Assembly (NCBI GenBank): GCA_910578525.1
Contig: CAJTRF010000011.1
Span: 1 to 12,669 of the forward strand
Source: an uncultured Mycoplasmatales bacterium
GTDB lineage: Bacteria > Bacillota_I > Bacilli_A > Mycoplasmatales > Mycoplasmoidaceae
Direction of reading: 5' to 3'
Length of the DNA: 12,669 nucleotides
Every line of letters starts with the position of its first letter. Positions within the stretch are counted from its first letter, which is position 1. Below the pieces are notes generated by a model. It worked only from the letters and a program-made list of their open reading frames with translations. It made no database searches and had not been told where the DNA came from. A program made the position numbers and the translations under genes. Of the stretch, positions 7,008 through 12,669 are shown in pieces.

Positions 7008-7758
7008 AAAAATCAAATACTTCTATAAAGTCTTCATTTTCATTAGTACTAATGTTTTCCGATTTATTCCTGATCTTGAAGAAAGATAGAGCACCTATAT
7101 CTTCATTTTTTTCTATTTCCGTTTCTTTGTCTGCTTCCTCTCCTATTTTTATCTCTTTCTTTTTTTCATCTGTTTCTCCCTTTGTCCCCGTATGAGGTAA
7201 TATGCTATTAGTTACAGGTAATATACTGTTAGGGATAATGGTATTATTATCTTCTGCTACTGTTGTTATTATACTATCCTCCATTTCTTCTTGAGATCTT
7301 AAACCTTTAAGGATATCTGGAAAGCAATCTCTTAAAGCATAGGATCTTGCTCTGTAGAGTAACATTCTTTTGGGATATTGTTTCCAGATAGGTTTATCAA
7401 GTAGATTAGCTTTTCTTGCATCTTCCATTGAGAATTCTGATGTTATGGTTATGTTGTTATCTTTTCTAGATACTGTTACTATAACTTTATCTTCTTTAGC
7501 TTCGTAATATTGTTTATAGTCTTTTACTAGGTTACTGCTGTATATAAGAGATAACATAGCATCTCCCGATATTACCGGTTGTTTATTTACCATAAAGATA
7601 TTTCTTATGGCTGCTATAGGAGGCAAACCTATTTCCATTCCAAATAGGATGGTTACCATTAGAGTTTCTTTATTACTATTAGCTGATATAAAATCTGTTT
7701 TTAAAATCATATCTGCTAATTTAGATAATTCCTCATAGTTTGTTGGTTTTATTAACAT
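7006..7758 (-). CDS. recT: RecT-family single-strand DNA annealing protein
   Basis: Phage recombinase that anneals complementary single strands exposed by a partner exonuclease. The 250-residue product shows the RecT signature: FGMEIGLPPIAAIRNIF (39-55), KQPVISGDAMLSLI (59-72), the basic WKQYPKRMLLYRARSYALRD segment (125-144) and FPDILKGL (146-153). The C-terminal 90 residues are low-complexity and charged and end EDFIEVFDF, an acidic tail with a terminal Phe. An in-frame TTG at 7776 would add six residues, but its codons coincide with the GGAG ribosome site. ATG 7758 is preferred, 5 nt after the DUF1351 stop, although the 12-nt spacing from GGAG is long. It is the last gene of the phage operon, and YqaJ two genes upstream is its natural exonuclease partner. 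Confidence 0.9.
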   Translation of the reverse strand: MLIKPTNYEELSKLADMILKTDFISANSNKETLMVTILFGMEIGLPPIAAIRNIFMVNKQPVISGDAMLSLIYSSNLVKDYKQYYEAKEDKVIVTVSRKDNNITITSEFSMEDARKANLLDKPIWKQYPKRMLLYRARSYALRDCFPDILKGLRSQEEMEDSIITTVAEDNNTIIPNSILPVTNSILPHTGTKGETDEKKKEIKIGEEADKETEIEKNEDIGALSFFKIRNKSENISTNENEDFIEVFDF

Positions 7759-7763
7759 TATAT

Positions 7764-8564
7764 TTATATTCTCCAATAATTAATGTTATTAGATCTCATA
7801 AAGTCTCTTAATTTGTAGATATTTTCTAAACTATCTATTACCTCAAATGTTACTTTAGCTTTTTTGGAGTTATTGTTATTATTATTTTCTTCTTCTTTTT
7901 CTTCTCTTTCTTCTTTTGATTTGTTACTAAATAATAATTTCAGTTGTTTATTTTGTTCTTCTAATCTCTTTTGTTCCTGAAGAGCTAGTGATAAATCCAA
8001 AGTATTAAGATATTTATCTTTTATCTGCTCTAGATAATTTGTTATGGGTAAACTATTTATTAAGGCTATATCTTTTTCTATTTTAGTTATGATTTCATCT
8101 ATAGTATTTTTTATATCTTTGATCTTTACGCTTTTGTTTAACCAATCATTATTCCATATTTTATCTAGGGTTATTACTTTATTATTTAATTTACTTTCTT
8201 TTTCTATTTTATCGTTAAAGTAATTTTCTATTTCTATTCTTTTGTTGATTTTATATTTATCTTCTTGTTCTCTAATCTGTTTGTCTATTCTATTAATAGG
8301 TTCAGCTATAAGATTAATTAATGTTTTTATCTTATCTTCAAATTCCAAATAGGGTTTATTCCATTCTTTTTTAATATCTTTTCTTCTGGTATCTAGGGCT
8401 ATTCTTAGTTTATTTAGAGTTGCTCTTGTTTCTTTTGCTTCTTTAACTTCATTAGCATTAAATGTTAGATTATTATATTTCTCTAAATTAGATTTAATAT
8501 AGTTAGTTAATTCTATATAATTAAAATCTATAGTATTGTTGTTAGTAAATATTTTTATTTCCAT
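7764..8564 (-). CDS. DUF1351 family phage protein
   Basis: 266 residues, cytoplasmic, highly charged. Residues about 35-115 match the DUF1351 pattern (KEAKETRATLNKLRIALD, RRKDIKKEW, IAEPINRIDKQIREQE) and predict long helices, probably coiled coil, as do residues 205-235 (EQKRLEEQNKQLKLLF, KEEREEKEEE). An Asn run (residues about 231-236) leads to a small C-terminal domain (TFEVIDSLENIYKLRDFM, ending NNINYWRI), also usual in this family. Biochemical function is not established; such genes sit in phage recombination clusters beside RecT/YqaJ. The ATG at 8564 lies 1 nt after the YqaJ stop with GAGG 7 nt upstream, indicating translational coupling; the end almost touches recT. A role helping the exonuclease/annealase pair is inferred from context. 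Confidence 0.85.
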   Translation of the reverse strand: MEIKIFTNNNTIDFNYIELTNYIKSNLEKYNNLTFNANEVKEAKETRATLNKLRIALDTRRKDIKKEWNKPYLEFEDKIKTLINLIAEPINRIDKQIREQEDKYKINKRIEIENYFNDKIEKESKLNNKVITLDKIWNNDWLNKSVKIKDIKNTIDEIITKIEKDIALINSLPITNYLEQIKDKYLNTLDLSLALQEQKRLEEQNKQLKLLFSNKSKEEREEKEEENNNNNNSKKAKVTFEVIDSLENIYKLRDFMRSNNINYWRI

Positions 8565-8565
8565 A

Positions 8566-9210
8566 TTATATCCTCGGTAATATTAGATTGGGTTTTAGAT
8601 CTTTAAGTACATGATTATTCCAAAAATCTATTTCTTTATTTTTTAGATATTCTATTTCCATCTGTTTATCTTTTGATTTAATGTAATAACTACGTAGGTT
8701 ATATTTATACCTATTATTATATCTATAATAAAGCATAGCATAAACAATCACAAAATCATAACCGGTAGTTAATAGCTGTTGTAGACATTGACAATAGTAG
8801 TTATCAGGTATTTTATCTTTACTCCATTTATTAGTAGTACTTATCAAATAAGCTGTTTTAATTTCCAGTGTTCCAACTTCATTTGTTTTTTTATCTATTA
8901 ATCTTCCATCAAGAGTACTAAATATAAAGTTATATTCTCTGTGTCTAATGAGATCATTTGCAAAGTATATTACCTTATATCTGTCATTATATAATCTACT
9001 AAATCTTTTTCTAAGTATAGGTTCCATTTTGGTACCGAATAGCATATTTCTACTGCTATTACCCGTTATATCATTATTTTTTCTTTTGGTTTTTGTTTCC
9101 CATAGTTCCACATTGGATATATAGGGATTTAATCCTAGTATAGCGGAACATTCAGATCCTCCTATACCCTTGGTTCTTTCCGCATACCATTGTTGCTTAG
9201 TTAAAGCCAT
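8566..9210 (-). CDS. YqaJ-family viral recombinase (lambda-type 5'-3' exonuclease)
   Basis: 214 residues from ATG 9210. It belongs to the PD-(D/E)XK nuclease family that resects double-strand ends to make the substrate for RecT. Visible motifs: QWYAERTKGIGGSE (7-20), ILGLNPY (24-30), FGTKMEP (58-64) with the helix Glu, STLDGRL with Asp101, LEIKTA with Glu116 and Lys118 (the E-x-K metal-binding motif), and YYCQCLQQLL (138-147). All expected catalytic positions seem present. The reading frame can be extended to 9228, but ATG 9210 has AAAGGAG 5 nt upstream and the extension contains that ribosome site. The start overlaps the 3' end of the recombinase gene by 14 nt and the stop lies 1 nt before DUF1351. 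Length is slightly short for the family but appears complete. Confidence 0.9.
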   Translation of the reverse strand: MALTKQQWYAERTKGIGGSECSAILGLNPYISNVELWETKTKRKNNDITGNSSRNMLFGTKMEPILRKRFSRLYNDRYKVIYFANDLIRHREYNFIFSTLDGRLIDKKTNEVGTLEIKTAYLISTTNKWSKDKIPDNYYCQCLQQLLTTGYDFVIVYAMLYYRYNNRYKYNLRSYYIKSKDKQMEIEYLKNKEIDFWNNHVLKDLKPNLILPRI

Positions 9211-10525
9211 ATAATCTCCTTTGTTCATTCCAATCTAAAGGTATTACTTTAGATCTAATTTCCTGAAGAGTTAATCCTTTAGGTATATCACCGGTGAGTA
9301 TCTTTTTTTTAATATCCGGTGATAAATAATTAAGACCATAGATAAAATTAACATAAGTTCTGGATTTATTCATTATATCTGTTGGTAAACTACCAGGACA
9401 TTTTCTAACTTTTAGATCCAGATGATAGGATTGTACAATCGCTTTAATTAGGGTTATTTTGTTCATATCTTTTCTTAGATTAGAGTATTTGTTTTCTGGA
9501 TTATCAAACACAATCAAATTATCATCATCAATTTTATCTTTCGGTACCATAATATAACTTCTTCCTCCTCTTCTAAAAAAGTTGATTGGAATATTTATTT
9601 GTATAACCTCAGTATTTTTATCATTTTCTTGTATATTTATGTTATTTAATTGTGCTTCATTTAATAAATATATAAACCCTTTTAATCTAAATCTTATACT
9701 TAGATTATCTCTTTCAACTATTATTTCCTCTATAATATTATTAACTATTTCTATTTGTTCCTTTGGATATAATTCTTTCCATAGGGTTTCTATATTATGG
9801 AAAGAAGATACAATATCTGTACTATCTATTAGGTTATTGGATAATCTAATGGTATTAGCTATTACCTTTGGTGTTTTAATTATTTTATATATTTCATTAA
9901 GTACCACTGATTCTATCTCTTCAGCAGGTACAAAGTCCAGAGTACATTTACTTTTGTATTTAATTGATTTATTTGACTTATAATATCTATACACTCTGTT
10001 TAATTTTGTGGTATAGGTTGGTGTTAGTAGAGAATTACAACATTTACATCGTACTAATCCTTTAAGAAGATAGGGTACATTAGTATTTCTATTGGGATTA
10101 TATTTTACCACTACCCTTTCGCTATCCGTATCTTTTATTACTACTTTTCTTTTGCTTCTATATATTTTGTCATTTCTATTCTTGTCTAATATTTCTCTAA
10201 CTTTATTAAACTGTTCCTCTGTTATTATAGCTTCATGTATACCCTTATAGATTTCATTTATTCTTTTATTCTCTATAAGACCTAAATAGGTCTTATTGGT
10301 TAATATATGATGTAGTGATTTTATGTTAAATTTATTTCCTATTCTTAATCTTCCGGTTTTAACTGTTATTCTATCCCGGAATCTATAACCTTTTTCATTA
10401 GCTAGCACTATGGTATCTGCAATTGATTGGGTTTTGATATAGCTATCATAGATAAACTGTACAATCTTTTTATCTTCTTTGTTAACAATGAGTTTTTTAT
10501 CTACCACATCGTAACCTAAAGGCAC
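9197..10525 (-). CDS. Large serine recombinase, C-terminal part (separated by frameshift)
   Basis: Frame continuing the recombinase whose catalytic domain lies at 10497-11033. It opens with VPLGYDVVDKKLIVNKED, which normally follows directly after WTGG in this family. Then come the recombinase domain (FIYDSYIKTQSIADTIVLAN, NLGL-type HHILTNKTYLGLI), a partial zinc ribbon (LLKGLVRCKCC, a later KSKC; the YYxC cysteine usual in many relatives is Ser/Asn here), and a C-terminal region with LKVRKCPGSLPTDI and the terminal DWNEQRRLYGFN. The annotated start is a GTG inside what should be continuous coding sequence with no proper ribosome site, so it is unlikely to be an independent start. No internal stops: the frame is intact apart from the single junction. 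It overlaps the start of YqaJ. Confidence 0.85.
   Translation of the reverse strand: MPLGYDVVDKKLIVNKEDKKIVQFIYDSYIKTQSIADTIVLANEKGYRFRDRITVKTGRLRIGNKFNIKSLHHILTNKTYLGLIENKRINEIYKGIHEAIITEEQFNKVREILDKNRNDKIYRSKRKVVIKDTDSERVVVKYNPNRNTNVPYLLKGLVRCKCCNSLLTPTYTTKLNRVYRYYKSNKSIKYKSKCTLDFVPAEEIESVVLNEIYKIIKTPKVIANTIRLSNNLIDSTDIVSSFHNIETLWKELYPKEQIEIVNNIIEEIIVERDNLSIRFRLKGFIYLLNEAQLNNINIQENDKNTEVIQINIPINFFRRGGRSYIMVPKDKIDDDNLIVFDNPENKYSNLRKDMNKITLIKAIVQSYHLDLKVRKCPGSLPTDIMNKSRTYVNFIYGLNYLSPDIKKKILTGDIPKGLTLQEIRSKVIPLDWNEQRRLYGFN
9216..9222 (-). promoter_or_regulatory. Ribosome binding site deciding the YqaJ start
   Basis: Minus-strand AAAGGAG, five bases before ATG 9210. It lies within the last codons of the serine recombinase, so the exonuclease is translationally linked to the recombinase gene. 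It argues against the upstream ATG at 9228. Confidence 0.7.
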
Positions 10526-11033
10526 ATTCCCCCCCAGTCCAAAGACCTTTCTTTTGTTGGGATCTTAATTTATCCCTCATTCTGTCAACACTCATTTCTC
10601 TCTCAAACTGAGCAAAAGATAAAAGAATATTTAGCATCAGCTTACCCATTGAATTGCTAGTATCAAAATTCTGAGTCACTGATACAAATGATACATTGTA
10701 TCTATTGAATAGATCACTTAATTTACTGAAGTCCATTAGAGATCTGGATAATCTATCAATTTTATAGACCACCACCATATCTATAAGGTTATTGGTTATA
10801 TCTCTAATTAACTCCTTTAGGGCTGGTCTTTCTAAATTACCTCCACTATAACCACCATCGTTATACTCTTTATCAACCAAGATCCAGTTGTTATACTTTT
10901 GAGATGCCACATAACTTATACAAGCATCTCGTTGACTATCTAAAGAGTTATATTCCAATTCCAGTCCTTCTTCACAAGATTTTCTTGTGTAGATGGCACA
11001 TCTTAATGATTTATTATTATCAATACTATACAT
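10497..11033 (-). CDS. Large serine recombinase, N-terminal catalytic part (frameshifted at a G7 run)
   Basis: Resolvase/invertase-type catalytic domain of a site-specific integrase. Residues 10-20 read LRCAIYTRKSC with catalytic Ser19; then EYNSLDSQRDAC, YNDGGYSGGNLERPAL, VVYKIDRLSRSLMDFSKL (active-site Arg residues), FVSVTQNFDTSNSMGKL and FAQFEREMSVDRMRDKL. At 10535-10529 the minus strand has seven G; the frame becomes ECAFRLRCGR and stops at 10497. Removing one G gives WTGGNVPLGYDV and joins perfectly to the downstream frame, for about 611 residues in total, a normal length. ATG 11033 has AGGA 5 nt upstream; GTG 11036 is also possible and overlaps the DUF2924 stop by 1 nt. It could be a disrupted gene, a slippery contingency site or an assembly error. 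Confidence 0.88.
   Translation of the reverse strand: MYSIDNNKSLRCAIYTRKSCEEGLELEYNSLDSQRDACISYVASQKYNNWILVDKEYNDGGYSGGNLERPALKELIRDITNNLIDMVVVYKIDRLSRSLMDFSKLSDLFNRYNVSFVSVTQNFDTSNSMGKLMLNILLSFAQFEREMSVDRMRDKLRSQQKKGLWTGGECAFRLRCGR
10529..10535 (-). other. G7 homopolymer at the recombinase frameshift
   Basis: Seven consecutive C on the plus strand (G on the coding strand), the longest G/C run I see in this AT-rich window. Six (or nine) G would restore the recombinase frame. Homopolymers of this kind are prone to replication slippage, transcriptional slippage and sequencing error. Confidence 0.9.
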
Positions 11034-11035
11034 CA

Positions 11036-11539
11036 CTATCCTACTTTTTTAGATTGTATATTTAGATTATTATTCTCTAAATCTTTTCTATCCTTAACTA
11101 AACCAAAGAATACCTTTCCATTCCATTTGGTTCCGGTTATTTTATAGGCTACCGCTGATAAGCTTTTGTATATATCTCCATTATACTCTATTTTATTATC
11201 TTCTAATATTTTTATAAAATATTCTTGGTTTCTATAGATTTTCTTAATTACTGTTCCTATTGGAGGCACTATAGTTATTCGATTACCACTAGCATATTTA
11301 ACTTTATCATTCTTATCTATTATTTCCTTTTCAGCAATTTTAATAAGGTTAGCTATTTCATTTTTGGAAGGAATATTGGTATAGTATAAACTTTGTATTT
11401 GATAAGCTAACTCTCTAATGAGTAATCTCCTTTTATGATAAGGAGGATCAGATTTAAATATATCATACCATTTAGCTCTTAGCTCATTTAAACTAAGATT
11501 AGCTAAATTAAATAGTTGTCTTCTCATTTCTACTGACAT
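11036..11539 (-). CDS. DUF2924 domain protein
   Basis: 167 residues, basic, probably cytoplasmic. The N-terminal part matches DUF2924 (LANLSLNELRAKWYDIF, DPPYHKRRLLIRELAYQIQ), and the C-terminal part carries the conserved GTVIKKIYRNQEY, YNGDIYKSLSAVAYKITG and TKWNGKVFFGL. The family's function is unproven; it is repeatedly encoded directly upstream of large serine recombinases in alphaproteobacterial prophages, as here, suggesting an accessory role in DNA recognition or recombination (inference). ATG 11539 has AGGAG 9 nt upstream. The stop TAG overlaps a possible GTG start of the recombinase by one base, so the two are translationally coupled. Length is typical and all conserved blocks are present. 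Confidence 0.9.
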   Translation of the reverse strand: MSVEMRRQLFNLANLSLNELRAKWYDIFKSDPPYHKRRLLIRELAYQIQSLYYTNIPSKNEIANLIKIAEKEIIDKNDKVKYASGNRITIVPPIGTVIKKIYRNQEYFIKILEDNKIEYNGDIYKSLSAVAYKITGTKWNGKVFFGLVKDRKDLENNNLNIQSKKVG

Positions 11540-11576
11540 ATATAATCTCTCCTATTACAAATAAGTGTGAATTCTA

Positions 11577-11768
11577 TTATATATTAAAATCTTCTAAGAG
11601 TCCAGTCCTAATAGAAGTAATATTATTATCATTATCTTCTTCTATTTGATTATTATCACCTTTTAATCTTTCTATGGCTTTCAAAAGTATTTTAGATATG
11701 TTATCTACTGCCAGATCTAATTCTCGATCAATATTATTAGTGTTAGTTTCTTTTGTTTTAACTGACAT
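11577..11768 (-). CDS. Small hypothetical protein, 63 residues
   Basis: Not recognised. Residues 13-36 (IDRELDLAVDNISKILLKAI, then ERLKG) predict an amphipathic helix that could mediate dimerisation or protein binding. The flanks are Asn/Asp/Lys-rich and disordered-looking; it ends SIRTGLLEDFNI. There is no membrane segment or metal motif. It lies between the sigma-like factor (61 nt upstream) and DUF2924 (37 nt downstream) on the same strand, so probably in the same operon. No Shine-Dalgarno is visible before ATG 11768; the preceding 15 nt are A/T only. Coding is supported mainly by position and the helical pattern; it might be a small phage regulator or anti-sigma-like partner, but nothing in the sequence shows that. 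Confidence 0.55.
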   Translation of the reverse strand: MSVKTKETNTNNIDRELDLAVDNISKILLKAIERLKGDNNQIEEDNDNNITSIRTGLLEDFNI

Positions 11769-11829
11769 TTTAAAAATATTTTTTATTAACTAATTATTTA
11801 GTCTGTCTTTTTTTAAAAAGTGTAAATAG

Positions 11830-12369
11830 CTAATTAAAATATTTTTTTATTTGTTTTAATTTTTTATAGATAACTACTCTTGATAAATTAAGTCTCTTAG
11901 CTATTTCAAGTATGTTATATCCATCCATGATGAGATAACATATTTCTTTAAGTTCTTCATTTGGTAACTTATCTATAGTATTTTTTAGATATATCATATT
12001 TAGAGACATAAAAAAAGGACTCACTTCCATAAGTGGGTCCATATATTCCGTAGTATCACTATTATTTTCATAACACCGATTCGGTGGTAATGTATTCTGA
12101 TAATAAGTTACTGGTACTTTTCTTCTTTCAATACTTCTTATTATTAAATCTTTATTAAGATTTTGAAATATGAAAGTAACATATACCTTAAAACTAGATT
12201 TAGTAATATTATAATTATCTCTATGTTTTAGATAACAGATTATAAATTCCTGAAATAAATCTTCTCTTTCACGATTATCATAATAACCATTTTTGACTAA
12301 CTTATTGGAGTAATATTTTGCTTGATTAATAACATAAGAATCTATGTTGTTATTAGACTTTTTAGACAT
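11830..12369 (-). CDS. Sigma-70-like (ECF-type) RNA polymerase sigma factor, phage-associated
   Basis: 179 residues. Residues about 30-85 resemble sigma region 2 (NREREDLFQEFIICYLKHR, SFKVYVTFIFQNLNKDLI, RSIERRK), which binds core polymerase and melts the -10. Residues 132-178 resemble region 4 with a helix-turn-helix (LKEICYLIMDGYNILEIAKR, LNLSRVVIYKKLKQIKKYF). The linker (88-130) is long, low-complexity and poorly conserved-looking. It is the first gene of the phage operon and is likely to direct polymerase to phage promoters, or to act as a related DNA-binding regulator; the target is not visible. No Shine-Dalgarno precedes ATG 12369 (ATAATATACT only). The coding sequence contains a terminator-like hairpin at 12010-12040. 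Sigma family moderately sure; ECF subgroup uncertain. Confidence 0.75.
   Translation of the reverse strand: MSKKSNNNIDSYVINQAKYYSNKLVKNGYYDNREREDLFQEFIICYLKHRDNYNITKSSFKVYVTFIFQNLNKDLIIRSIERRKVPVTYYQNTLPPNRCYENNSDTTEYMDPLMEVSPFFMSLNMIYLKNTIDKLPNEELKEICYLIMDGYNILEIAKRLNLSRVVIYKKLKQIKKYFN
12010..12040 (-). terminator. Terminator-like hairpin plus T7 inside the sigma-factor gene, in the sense direction
   Basis: Minus strand reads GGACCCACTT-ATGG-AAGTGAGTCC followed by seven T. The 10-bp stem has a single C/A mismatch and a tetraloop, and the T run follows immediately: the textbook layout of an intrinsic terminator. It spans codons about 110-120 (the linker between sigma regions 2 and 4, MDPLMEVSPFF). 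If active it would stop untranslated or slowly translated transcripts before region 4 and before the rest of the operon. Activity is inferred; translating ribosomes would normally suppress it. Confidence 0.6.
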
Positions 12370-12437
12370 AGTATATTATGCATTTAACTATGCCAATACA
12401 GTATCAAATAGATATATATTATAAATATAATAGGTAT

Positions 12438-12456
12438 TTATCATATATAATGATAA
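12438..12456. repeat. Perfect 7-bp inverted repeat upstream of the sigma-like gene
   Basis: TTATCAT-ATATA-ATGATAA lies between the candidate promoter and the ATG. It has the size and symmetry of an operator for a small dimeric regulator, or could form a weak leader hairpin. In such AT-rich DNA a chance origin is possible. Confidence 0.35.
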
Positions 12457-12520
12457 TTAAATATATTAAAAAATAAGGAAAATATAATTTAAATATAAAA
12501 ATTATATCTAAAAAACACTG

Positions 12521-12550
12521 ATAAGACTTTAACAGAGATTAATGTGTCAA
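12521..12550 (-). promoter_or_regulatory. Candidate promoter of the phage operon
   Basis: Minus strand TTGACA (12550-12545, perfect -35), 18-base spacer, TCTTAT (12526-12521, 4 of 6 match to the -10). The start would be near 12514, giving a leader of about 145 nt before the sigma-like ATG. A perfect TATAAT at 12506-12501 is an alternative -10 with a poor -35. The match to the housekeeping consensus suggests expression by host polymerase. Confidence 0.45.
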
Positions 12551-12669
12551 ATACTTATTATATTCTCTTATTTTATTTCAAAAGAAGTACTTATTTATAT
12601 CTTGACTTAAGATATCATAAACTTAAAAATCAAACTGGAGTTAATTCCTAATTAATTTTGAAACCTAAT

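Larger units (their letters stand above)
12370..12669. other. 300-base non-coding stretch at the right edge
   Basis: No gene found on either strand; composition is almost entirely A/T. It holds the candidate operon promoter, the 7-bp inverted repeat, and near 12603 a plus-strand TTGACT inside a small palindrome (ATCTT-GACTT-AAGAT, 12600-12614) without a convincing -10. The phage module may continue, or end, beyond the edge. Confidence 0.6.

Noticed and set aside
7759..7776. TTG start at 7776 for recT
   Set aside because: It coincides with the GGAG ribosome site itself and has no site upstream; ATG 7758 is better.
9211..9228. ATG at 9228 as the start of YqaJ
   Set aside because: The added codons contain the AAAGGAG that serves ATG 9210, and the family normally begins close to the QWYAERT motif.
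9197..10525. The C-terminal recombinase frame as an independent gene starting at GTG 10525
   Set aside because: It begins mid-domain and continues the catalytic fragment exactly when one G is removed; the G run before it is not a spaced ribosome site.
11776..11829. ACTAA-ATAA-TTAGT inverted repeat after the sigma gene as a terminator
   Set aside because: Only five A/T-rich pairs with no clean T run directly after; too weak, and the operon appears to continue.
12392..12402. CCAATACAG shared between the sigma leader and the region upstream of the CdiA-like gene as a common regulatory motif
   Set aside because: The two copies have opposite orientation relative to their genes and match over only nine bases; chance cannot be excluded.
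1..12669. tRNA, rRNA, riboswitch, insertion sequence or defined att sites
   Set aside because: No cloverleaf, rRNA-like segment, transposase gene or paired direct repeats fitting attL/attR were found by eye; prophage ends are probably outside the window.

Overview
The window is very AT-rich (roughly a quarter G+C by eye). Every recognisable gene is on the minus strand, so transcription runs from high to low coordinates. Two modules are present: a phage-type recombination/integration operon (about 12550 to 7006) and a contact-dependent-inhibition-like (CDI) toxin/immunity locus (about 6850 to the left edge). The base composition, the DUF2924 plus large serine recombinase pair typical of alphaproteobacterial prophages, and the AT-rich CdiA-like adhesin suggest an intracellular alphaproteobacterium (Rickettsiales or Holosporales-like). 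That placement is inferred from gene content; no marker gene is present.

Phage module, in transcription order: a small sigma-70-like factor (12369-11830), a 63-residue hypothetical protein, a DUF2924 protein, a large serine recombinase split by a one-base frameshift at a run of seven G, a YqaJ-family exonuclease, a DUF1351 protein and a RecT-type single-strand annealing protein. From DUF2924 onward the genes overlap or nearly touch, so they look like one operon. YqaJ plus RecT is a complete exonuclease/annealase recombination pair. No phage structural or lysis genes are present. The sigma gene carries, in its own sense direction, an internal hairpin followed by seven T that looks like an intrinsic terminator.

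A 310-base gap (6696-7005) separates the modules. It holds a weak candidate terminator for recT, an interrupted inverted repeat, and candidate promoters for the next gene.

CDI module: a 1756-residue CdiA/FhaB-like protein with a signal peptide, a degenerate secretion domain, an internally repeated beta-helix, a conserved FHA C-terminal block, a hydrophobic segment and a short C-terminal toxin-like domain. Two tightly spaced paralogous genes follow, occupying the position of immunity genes. Next, cut by the window edge, comes a second cassette. Its own signal peptide is joined almost directly to the FHA segment that precedes the toxin region, omitting about 1350 residues of stalk. Its start matches the full gene at nucleotide level (1-53 against 2378-2430), giving a homologous site where toxin tails could be exchanged. 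The lead observations are this secreted mini-cassette, the G7 frameshift in the recombinase, and the intragenic terminator in the sigma gene.
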